Shown piece by piece: positions 1 to 5,244 of a stretch of DNA of 8,215 nucleotides. This stretch comes from an uncultured Acetatifactor sp. GTDB lineage: Bacteria; Bacillota; Clostridia; Lachnospirales; Lachnospiraceae. The notes beneath the pieces were generated by a model that saw nothing but the letters and a program-made list of their open reading frames with translations, was not told where the DNA came from and searched no databases. A program made the translations under genes and the position numbers. The stretch spans positions 1-8,215 of the forward strand of contig CAJTLR010000107.1 of assembly GCA_910577185.1 (NCBI GenBank), in the 5' to 3' direction. Numbering within the stretch: the stretch's first letter is position 1; each line of letters begins with the position of its first letter.

Positions 1-30
1 TCCCATGTAGACTGGAGTGATCAGCCTGCC

Positions 31-1266
31 CTATTCCCTTTTTATCAGCAGCACGGCAACATCATTCACATTCGTTCCCGTTGGGCCGGTCTTTAACAGC
101 CCTCCCACTTCCTCCAGCGCCATGTAAGAATTGTTATCCCGCAATACCCGGCCGATATCAATTCCCCTGGCCATCAGCCGCTCTTTGGTGTGTGTGTCGC
201 AGTACCCTCCGGCAGCATCCGTTGGCCCATCTGTCCCATCACTTCCGATGCTGAATACTGCGGTATCCCTTAAACCGGAGATGCCCTCTGCGGCGGCCAG
301 GGCCAGCTCCTGATTCCGGCCGCCCTTTCCGGTTCCCGACAGATGCACGATGGTCTCACCCCCTGCCAGAAACGCCAGGCTCTCTTTCGAACCCTGATGC
401 GTTTTCGCAATGGAAGCCAGAAAGCTTCCCGCTTCCCTGGCCTCGCAGCACAGCTGGTCTGTCAGAATCAGAGGACGATACCCCAGTGCCTCGCAGGCGC
501 TGGCCGCCGCAATACAGAGATTTTTAACGCTTCCCGTGATCACGGTTTCCACATTATCCAGTTCCCCGGGTGTTTCCTTCTTTAACAGCTCCATCACCCG
601 GCTGCTGAACCGGAGCCGGTACTTCTCCACAATCGCCAGCGCCTGTTCACAAGTACTGCTGTCGGGATACGCGGGACCGGAGGCGATCATGTCCAGGGGA
701 TCTCCCAGTATATCGCTGAGCACGATGCCATATACCTTTGCAGGGGCACAGATTTTTGCAAAACGGCCTCCCTTTACGGCGGAAAGCCGCTTCCGTATGG
801 TGTTCATCTCTGTGATGTCCGCCCCGCAGGCCAGGAGCTGTGCCGTAATGTCCGAAAGTTCCCGCCCATCTGTCAAAGGTTTTTCAAAAAGCGCTGACCC
901 TCCCCCGGACAGCAGAAAAACTACCGTGTCTTCTCTGTCCAAATTGCACACCAAATCCAGGGCTGCCCGGGTTCCCCTGAAAGAATTTTCATCCGGCACC
1001 GGATGTCCCGCCTCATAACACAGAACTTTCGGAACCGGTCCTTTCACATGCCCATACTTTGTCACACATACCCCTGCCTGCAGCCTGTCTCCCAGAATGG
1101 CTGCTGCCGTCCTGGACATCTGCCATGCCGCTTTTCCTGCCGCCACCAGATATACCCTGCCCCGGTCAAAACGCTTCCCGGTCAGGGCCTGCGATACCGC
1201 CTCATCCGGCATTACCTTCTCCAGTGCGGCTTCTATGATTATATGGGCATCTCTTTTTAAATCCAT
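31..1266 (-). CDS. Glycerate 2-kinase (TtuD/GckA, DUF4147-MOFRL type)
   Basis: Predicted to phosphorylate D-glycerate to 2-phosphoglycerate with ATP in the cytoplasm, feeding glycerate, tartrate or glyoxylate-derived carbon into lower glycolysis. The 411-residue length fits the family. Visible motifs, in order: GKAA (44-47), the glycine-rich loop LLSGGGSAL (118-126), a basic stretch NTIRKRLSAVKGG (155-167), SDILGDPLDMIASGP (184-198), and in the C-terminal MOFRL part GGETIVHLSGTGKGGRNQE (302-320), SDGTDGPTDAAGG (342-354) and GPTGTNVND (394-402). All expected conserved blocks are present, so it looks intact. The ATG at 1266 has a GGAGAG ribosome binding site (1272-1277, minus strand) 5 nt upstream. 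No neighbouring gene in the window shares its pathway. It is GC-richer than the genes to its right and probably marks the core-genome flank of a defence island. Both ttuD and gckA names are used for this family, so no symbol is assigned. Confidence 0.93.
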   Translation of the reverse strand: MDLKRDAHIIIEAALEKVMPDEAVSQALTGKRFDRGRVYLVAAGKAAWQMSRTAAAILGDRLQAGVCVTKYGHVKGPVPKVLCYEAGHPVPDENSFRGTRAALDLVCNLDREDTVVFLLSGGGSALFEKPLTDGRELSDITAQLLACGADITEMNTIRKRLSAVKGGRFAKICAPAKVYGIVLSDILGDPLDMIASGPAYPDSSTCEQALAIVEKYRLRFSSRVMELLKKETPGELDNVETVITGSVKNLCIAAASACEALGYRPLILTDQLCCEAREAGSFLASIAKTHQGSKESLAFLAGGETIVHLSGTGKGGRNQELALAAAEGISGLRDTAVFSIGSDGTDGPTDAAGGYCDTHTKERLMARGIDIGRVLRDNNSYMALEEVGGLLKTGPTGTNVNDVAVLLIKRE

Positions 1267-1328
1267 GGGCTCTCTCCTATTTTTTCATTTATCATAACAT
1301 AAACCCCGGCCTGATCTTTTCTGTTTCA

Positions 1329-1357
1329 ATTTTATCACACAATATTGCTTCTTTCCA
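1329..1357 (-). promoter_or_regulatory. Weak candidate promoter for the glycerate kinase gene
   Basis: On the minus strand TGGAAA (-35, 1352-1357) and TAAAAT (-10, 1329-1334) are separated by 17 bp, which would give a leader of about 55 nt before the ATG at 1266. The -35 matches only 4 of 6 consensus bases, so this is a guess based on spacing and position. Confidence 0.25.
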
Positions 1358-1429
1358 CAGACATCTTTTCAATTATCGGAGGCCGACAGCATTTGTGTCA
1401 CCAAAAGGGCATGATTATTGGCATTATAC

Positions 1430-1448
1430 ATTATGTAAAACACATAAT
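1430..1448. other. AT-rich inverted repeat downstream of the STAND gene
   Basis: A perfect 7-bp inverted repeat, ATTATGT / ACATAAT, surrounds a 5-nt loop about 20 bp after the stop codon of the STAND gene. A shorter 5-bp repeat (AATCG 1466-1470 / CGATT 1477-1481) straddles that stop codon. Either could help end the leftward transcript. However, the stems are AT-rich and no clear T-run follows on the minus strand, so a proper intrinsic terminator is not supported. The rest of the 204-bp gap (1267-1470) shows only the weak promoter-like match listed separately. Confidence 0.25.
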
Positions 1449-1470
1449 TATCTGCATTTTACAGCAATCG

Positions 1471-4182
1471 TTAATGCGATTTTAGTCGGGAAAGACCTTC
1501 CACGCCATAACGATTGCCTGGGTCAATATTGCAAAGTTCCTGATATAACTGCCTGGCCTCGGAAAATCGATTCTTCCTTTCATATAACCTTGCCAGCACT
1601 GTACGGGAATGCAATTGCCGGGAATCTATCTTTATCGCTTCCTTTAAATATTCCTCCGCTTCCTTTTCACGGCCTTTCTGCCCTGACAGCAGCCTTCCTA
1701 ATTCCGTCCGCGACTGAATGTGCTGCGGCTCTATCTTTATCGCTTCCTTTAAATATTCCTCTGCCTCCTTTTCACGGCCTTTCTGCCTTGACAGCAGCCT
1801 TCCTAATTCCGTATGGGGATGCAAATTTCGGGGATCTATCTTTATCGCTTCCTTTAAATATTCCTCCGCTTCCTTTTCACGGCCTTTCTGCCTTGACAGC
1901 AGCCTTCCTAATTCCGTCCGCGACTGAATGTGCTGCGGCTCTATCTTTATCGCTTCCTTTAAATATTCCTCCGCCTCCTTTTCACGGCCTTTCTGCCTTG
2001 ACAGCAGCCTTCCTAATTCCGTCCGCGACTGGATGTTCTTGGGATCTATTTTTATTATTTCAAGCAGATATTCCTCCGCTTCTTTTTCACGGCCTTTCTG
2101 CCTTGACAGCAGCCTTCCTAATTCCGTCCGGGATGGAAGTTCTTTGGGATTATATTTTAATACTGAAAGAAATTTTTCTTCCGCAGCGGAATCATCTCTT
2201 CTATTCGCCAGCCAAATTCCCCATTCTGTATACAGTTTTGCCAATAACAAATCGTTTTCTATTTCAGGTGCAAGGTCGCCCAAAACGGTTTCCACCGAAA
2301 AACTGCTTACTGAGAAGTTGCTCTTGCGCTTTGCCCACAAAACGCCAAGACACAAATACGCTCTTCCCACCGGTGAAAGATTTAAGTTTCCCTCTTGCGT
2401 CCGAGAATATATCCTTTCCAAATAGCCCCAGTAATCAATATCGCCAATGGGATCCTTTCTGCCCTTCTTTACTTCTTTCTTATTTCTGAAATTAGATAAA
2501 AACTCTTCGATTTCATTTTCATTCATCACATCCAGCAGATCGCATATCACTGAATCAATTGTGACTTTACTTTTATTGAACAGGAAAAATAATTCAGCGA
2601 TCACATCATGTTTCGGCTGTAATGTATTTTTTCCCTCCTGATAAACCACTGGTTCCACATGATTGGACACAAACCGCTCACACAGACGCGTTCTCAATTT
2701 TCGCTCACTCAATTCCTCAAAGCGTTTGCAAAATAGAGAAAGCGACAGTGATGTATTAAACACTTTCAGCGCTGCAATTACGCCATATAGCTGGATGTCG
2801 GTATCTACTTTTCCAAACTCCCGATGAATCAAGTCACCCCATTCTTCCCAGTCCAGCTTGATGCTTCCTGGTTTGGAACTAATTTTTTTTAGCTCGAACA
2901 AAGTGCGGTAAATCAATTCCACCAAACTGACATTCGGCTTTCCATACTTCCCCAATGTTCTGTTTATAACAGATAATTGATCCTCTTCACTTATTGCCCC
3001 TTCTTTTACCAGATAAGAAGTACATTTTTTCAATATGGATTTTCTTCTTTCCGGAATTTCCGAAAAATAGCGGGACGGATAATCTTTTAAACAAAACTTT
3101 CTGGTCTGCCTGATACCCTCCAGGACAACAACCCCTGCATTGTCAAACCAGCGTAACAATAAATCCTGATCCGGATCAGCGAGTAGTGTAAGTCTGTTTT
3201 CCCGCTCTGCCATGAGCAGATGTATTTTGGAATTATGAGGCCATCTTGCTTGTAAGCTTGAAAAAGATGCTCTCCCTTCAAAGGGGTTATCAATGCACAG
3301 CAAGGTACTTTGCCCTGGAGGCGTAAGTTTAATCAGACAATCAAAGAACCGGTCTGCCATTTGTTCCGTTATAATTTCCTTATTTGACAAGGATAGCCAA
3401 AACGTCAGGCGCCCCGAAGAAGCCCTCTGTACCGCTACACGCATCATCAGGCTTGTTTTTCCCTGGCCTCCGTTTCCTGCAATGATAACCGGGGTGCCGC
3501 CTTGAATAAATTCCTCTACTGCCTGCACAGCCTCATTGTGTGGAACATCTGCATTTGCACTAATGACTTGGAACATTGTATGAAAATTGTTGTCAACCGT
3601 AAAGAATTTTTTAACAGTCAAATCAGTGCAGGAAATTTTTGCATCCGTAACATAGCCCGGGGTAATTAACGTCCCGATATCACAGATTCCCTGGTTGTCC
3701 AGGTGTGTTTTTATCCGGGAAGCAGCTTCCAGTATTTGCGGCAAATCGGCCAGTCTCTCAGAAATTGTTTCCAGATGGTTCTGAATCAGAACATCATGTA
3801 TCCACGCTGAAAAATCCGGAATCGTCATCCACTGCTCCAATAAGTATGAGATGATAATTTCTGCTTCTTCTCTGCTTGCAATTTGGGACGTAACCATATC
3901 GCCTGCACTGGGCAGTACGTTGCGCCGCAAACACAATTCCCAATATCCCAGAATATCTTCTTCAAGAGGAATGCCTAAATCATCCTGCCTATATTTCCGA
4001 TATTCGCAGTACCGTGCATACGCCATACCTGATTTTTCCCGAATGGCGTCCAGTGTTTCCTGAATATGGTTGCTATTCTTGTTTTTAAAGTGGTCAAAAA
4101 TTGTTATCACTGATCCGACGAATCCTATTGACGTATTCAGATTAGAAAAGCTCTCTTTAACTGCATCCAAAATATTGTTCAT
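1471..4182 (-). CDS. STAND-like P-loop NTPase with C-terminal TPR array, candidate antiphage sensor
   Basis: A 903-residue protein. Residues 1-200 are mostly helical-looking and match no domain I recognise; they include a short hydrophobic stretch (19-29, IGFVGSVITIF). A P-loop NTPase core follows: Walker A GNGGQGKT (236-243), a Walker B-like strand TLLCID (293-298), and a hydrophobic strand ending in AERENR (325-330), where STAND proteins carry a sensor arginine. The middle contains KHDVIAE (524-530), resembling a His-containing motif seen after the NTPase in related proteins (from memory). About 645-890 are TPR repeats. Five 35-residue repeats (682-856) are nearly identical, followed by a canonical 34-residue one (857-890). 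The ATG at 4182 is chosen because GGGAG (4190-4194) lies 7 nt upstream. The frame stays open to 4299, but that ATG lies upstream of the predicted transcription start near 4270. The build resembles Avs/NLR-like defence sensors. No effector domain is identified, so a regulatory role remains possible. Confidence 0.8.
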   Translation of the reverse strand: MNNILDAVKESFSNLNTSIGFVGSVITIFDHFKNKNSNHIQETLDAIREKSGMAYARYCEYRKYRQDDLGIPLEEDILGYWELCLRRNVLPSAGDMVTSQIASREEAEIIISYLLEQWMTIPDFSAWIHDVLIQNHLETISERLADLPQILEAASRIKTHLDNQGICDIGTLITPGYVTDAKISCTDLTVKKFFTVDNNFHTMFQVISANADVPHNEAVQAVEEFIQGGTPVIIAGNGGQGKTSLMMRVAVQRASSGRLTFWLSLSNKEIITEQMADRFFDCLIKLTPPGQSTLLCIDNPFEGRASFSSLQARWPHNSKIHLLMAERENRLTLLADPDQDLLLRWFDNAGVVVLEGIRQTRKFCLKDYPSRYFSEIPERRKSILKKCTSYLVKEGAISEEDQLSVINRTLGKYGKPNVSLVELIYRTLFELKKISSKPGSIKLDWEEWGDLIHREFGKVDTDIQLYGVIAALKVFNTSLSLSLFCKRFEELSERKLRTRLCERFVSNHVEPVVYQEGKNTLQPKHDVIAELFFLFNKSKVTIDSVICDLLDVMNENEIEEFLSNFRNKKEVKKGRKDPIGDIDYWGYLERIYSRTQEGNLNLSPVGRAYLCLGVLWAKRKSNFSVSSFSVETVLGDLAPEIENDLLLAKLYTEWGIWLANRRDDSAAEEKFLSVLKYNPKELPSRTELGRLLSRQKGREKEAEEYLLEIIKIDPKNIQSRTELGRLLSRQKGREKEAEEYLKEAIKIEPQHIQSRTELGRLLSRQKGREKEAEEYLKEAIKIDPRNLHPHTELGRLLSRQKGREKEAEEYLKEAIKIEPQHIQSRTELGRLLSGQKGREKEAEEYLKEAIKIDSRQLHSRTVLARLYERKNRFSEARQLYQELCNIDPGNRYGVEGLSRLKSH
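1615..2139 (-). repeat. Tandem 105-bp repeat (five units) encoding TPR motifs
   Basis: Five head-to-tail units of exactly 105 bp: 1615-1719, 1720-1824, 1825-1929, 1930-2034 and 2035-2139. The core GGCCTTTCTG (plus strand) recurs at 1671, 1776, 1881, 1986 and 2091. Each unit encodes one 35-residue TPR, one residue longer than the canonical 34. The extra residue lies in the loop between helices A and B (QKGREK). On top of the 105-bp period, 1621-1812 and 1831-2022 differ at only 3 of 192 positions, so a two-repeat block was duplicated recently or homogenised. Confidence 0.95.
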
Positions 4183-4189
4183 TTGTTCA

Positions 4190-4194
4190 CTCCC
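4190..4194 (-). promoter_or_regulatory. Ribosome binding site fixing the STAND gene start
   Basis: GGGAG on the minus strand, 7 nt before the ATG at 4182. It favours this start over in-frame ATGs further upstream. Its three G residues could pair with CCC at 4211-4213 in the leader, so access to the site may be modulated. Confidence 0.7.
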
Positions 4195-4213
4195 ATTCTC
4201 TGTATAAATTGGG

Positions 4214-4246
4214 CGGCTTTTCAACAGATTCCAACCGTAAAAGCCG
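4214..4246 (-). promoter_or_regulatory. Leader hairpin upstream of the STAND gene
   Basis: Perfect 8-bp arms (plus strand CGGCTTTT 4214-4221 and AAAAGCCG 4239-4246) enclose a 17-nt loop. In the leftward mRNA the hairpin lies inside the predicted 88-nt leader, about 32 nt before the start codon. The four U residues on one arm pair with A residues and no T-run follows the stem, so it is not a standard terminator. It could stabilise the leader or be a protein or RNA binding element. Confidence 0.4.
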
Positions 4247-4276
4247 GTCGCTGAAACAACGCTCTTCTGTGTCAAC

Positions 4277-4306
4277 ATTGTACCACAAATTTCCCGCAAA
4301 TGTCTA
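4277..4306 (-). promoter_or_regulatory. Candidate sigma-A promoter of the STAND gene
   Basis: On the minus strand, -35 TAGACA (4301-4306, 5/6 match) and -10 TACAAT (4277-4282, 5/6 match) are 18 bp apart. A TGG directly precedes the -10 (extended -10). Transcription would start near 4270, giving a leader of about 88 nt before the ATG at 4182. Confidence 0.5.
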
Positions 4307-4508
4307 CTACGGTCATATCGTCGTCATGGTTCTCAATTTGGGTGCCCGGTTATGCCAGACTCACCCAGAAGAAAATTCCTGCGTCCGCATTTTAGTACTG
4401 CTCTTTCCAATATAATGATTCCCCTGCTGCATTCTACCGTTCACCTTTCATCCCGGATAGATTTACACAGTTATATTAATCAGCTAAAACAGTCAGCCAA
4501 ATATAGAA
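4307..4508. other. Intergenic stretch with no supported gene
   Basis: About 200 bp of the 393-bp divergent intergenic region lie between the STAND promoter and the palindromic promoter. I see no tRNA, no clear terminator and no convincing gene. A 23-codon minus-strand frame (4361-4432) is present, but its ribosome site (AGGTG, 9 nt upstream) is poor. If the leftward promoter in the palindrome is active, this stretch would be transcribed as a leader or small RNA. Confidence 0.4.
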
Positions 4509-4538
4509 AATATAATAACCTTGACATAATGTTGTCAA
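4509..4538 (-). promoter_or_regulatory. Leftward promoter candidate within the palindrome
   Basis: Reading the minus strand, TTGACA (4533-4538) is followed after 18 bp by TATATT (4509-4514, 5/6 match to TATAAT). It arises from the symmetry of the palindrome and uses the same 18-bp spacing as the rightward promoter. It points toward the STAND gene and would give a leader of roughly 320 nt, in addition to the closer promoter at 4277-4306. Confidence 0.4.
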
Positions 4539-4548
4539 GATTATTATA
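4511..4548. promoter_or_regulatory. 38-bp operator-like palindrome covering the UDG-like gene promoter
   Basis: Arms 4511-4526 (TATAATAACCTTGACA) and 4533-4548 (TGTCAAGATTATTATA) are complementary at 15 of 16 positions (the only mismatch pairs 4519 with 4540), with a 6-bp centre TAATGT. The palindrome covers the whole -35 and most of the -10 of the rightward promoter. A dimeric repressor bound here would block RNA polymerase in both directions. No regulator gene is visible in the window; autoregulation by a flanking gene product is possible but not shown. Confidence 0.65.
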
Positions 4549-4550
4549 AT
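4521..4550 (+). promoter_or_regulatory. Consensus sigma-A promoter of the UDG-like gene
   Basis: Perfect -35 TTGACA (4521-4526) and perfect -10 TATAAT (4545-4550) with an 18-bp spacer. The start near 4557 leaves a leader of only about 20 nt, containing the GGAGG at 4564-4568. So strong a promoter inside a palindrome suggests a gene that is normally held off and strongly switched on. Confidence 0.85.
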
Positions 4551-4563
4551 AGAATCAAATCAT

Positions 4564-4568
4564 GGAGG
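4564..4568 (+). promoter_or_regulatory. Ribosome binding site fixing a TTG start
   Basis: GGAGG with 7 nt to the TTG at 4576. The out-of-frame ATG at 4571 is too close (2 nt) and opens only six codons. The in-frame ATG at 4588 has a poorer site (AGGA at 4 nt). TTG is therefore preferred. Confidence 0.6.
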
Positions 4569-4575
4569 TAATGCG

Positions 4576-5181
4576 TTGCAGGAAAGTATGAATATAAAAA
4601 AAGAACTTGAAACGAAGTTAGGTGCGGCAAACGATATCTATCTAAACAACATTGATATTGACCCGCTGACAATTAAGGCAATTATGATAAATGAAGTTGT
4701 CCCCTCTGACCCCTTACAGGATTTTTACGGAACCCCCGGCGCTGATTATCTGAAAACGACGATTCCTCTTTTGCAGGGAGCAGGTTCAAAGGTTACTTCC
4801 ATACAAGACGTATTGCAGAGTGGTATCTATATTACAAATGCCGTAAAAACTCCAAAGACAGAATATGCCATTGATAAAAGCAGCATTGAAAAAAGTCTGC
4901 CTTATTTGGAAGCAGAAATTTCTATCTTTCCCAATGTAAAGGTTATTATGCTTATGGGCGATGTTGCAAAGAAAGCCTTTAACATGATTGCGAAAAAGTC
5001 AACAAAGAAAAATGCCATTCCCGCCGTTTCCACTTATAAATTACGGAACAGCGAAATCTATTATAAGGGTATTCGAGTCATGCCGTCGTACATAATGACA
5101 AGGGGCAACATCCTGATTGAAAAATCAAAGGTTACAATGGCAACCGAGGACATTGCTACTATGTTAAAAATAATCAGTTAA
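4576..5181 (+). CDS. Uracil-DNA-glycosylase-like superfamily protein, cysteine-free variant
   Basis: A 201-residue cytoplasmic protein that I read as a member of the UDG-like superfamily common in Clostridia. The supporting pattern, in order: strand plus loop IKAIMINEVVPSDP (33-46) where UDGs carry motif 1; DFYGTPGADYL (49-59); ITNAVKTPKTEY (86-97), comparable to the UDG segment after the second strand; MLMGDVAKKAFN (125-136), comparable to the LG..A..A helix; and RVMPSYIMTRGN (167-178), where family 4/5 enzymes have the HPS/HPA motif. The histidine there is replaced by Met. The protein has no cysteine at all, so it cannot carry the [4Fe-4S] cluster of family 4/5 UDGs. Uracil excision is therefore not assured; it may act on another base or only bind DNA. 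The TTG start is supported by GGAGG at 4564-4568; an ATG at 4588 is the alternative. It is AT-richer than its neighbours, divergent from the STAND gene and convergent with res, and transcribed from its own promoter. Confidence 0.6.
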   Translation: MQESMNIKKELETKLGAANDIYLNNIDIDPLTIKAIMINEVVPSDPLQDFYGTPGADYLKTTIPLLQGAGSKVTSIQDVLQSGIYITNAVKTPKTEYAIDKSSIEKSLPYLEAEISIFPNVKVIMLMGDVAKKAFNMIAKKSTKKNAIPAVSTYKLRNSEIYYKGIRVMPSYIMTRGNILIEKSKVTMATEDIATMLKIIS

Positions 5182-5185
5182 ACCC

Positions 5186-5210
5186 CTGTCATCTGATGAT
5201 TTTATGACGG
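5186..5210. terminator. Weak hairpin between convergent genes
   Basis: A 7-bp stem (5186-5192 with 5204-5210, one G-T pair) with an 11-nt loop lies just after the UDG-like stop codon and 35 bp beyond the res stop. It is placed to serve both convergent transcripts. No T-run follows on either strand, so efficient intrinsic termination is doubtful. Confidence 0.3.
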
Positions 5211-5244
5211 CCAAACAATCAAATGCCCAATTAGAAAATTATGC

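Noticed and set aside
1395..2489. Long plus-strand open frame with repeated residues opposite the STAND gene
   Set aside because: It is a by-product of the 105-bp repeat: a frame open in one unit stays open in all, since 105 is a multiple of 3. The minus-strand protein shows proper TPR motifs and a P-loop.
4222..4238. GGTTGGAATC on the minus strand resembles a tRNA T-loop (GGTTCGAATC)
   Set aside because: The flanking bases do not form a T-stem or acceptor stem and no D or anticodon arms can be drawn; not a tRNA.
4187..4288. 33-codon minus-strand frame with a TTG start that ends just before the STAND start codon
   Set aside because: The translation looks protein-like, but the start lies upstream of the predicted transcription start, the ribosome site is poor, and no family is recognised.
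4183..4299. N-terminal extension of the STAND protein to the ATG at 4299
   Set aside because: The ATG at 4182 has GGGAG at 7 nt. The 39 added residues look non-coding and overlap the predicted promoter and leader hairpin.
4361..4432. 23-codon minus-strand frame in the intergenic region
   Set aside because: Weak ribosome site and no hydrophobic or toxin-like character; it could arise by chance.
1471..5181. CRISPR array or retron-type element in the repeat or intergenic region
   Set aside because: The repeats are 105-bp coding units without spacers, and no reverse transcriptase or cas gene is present.
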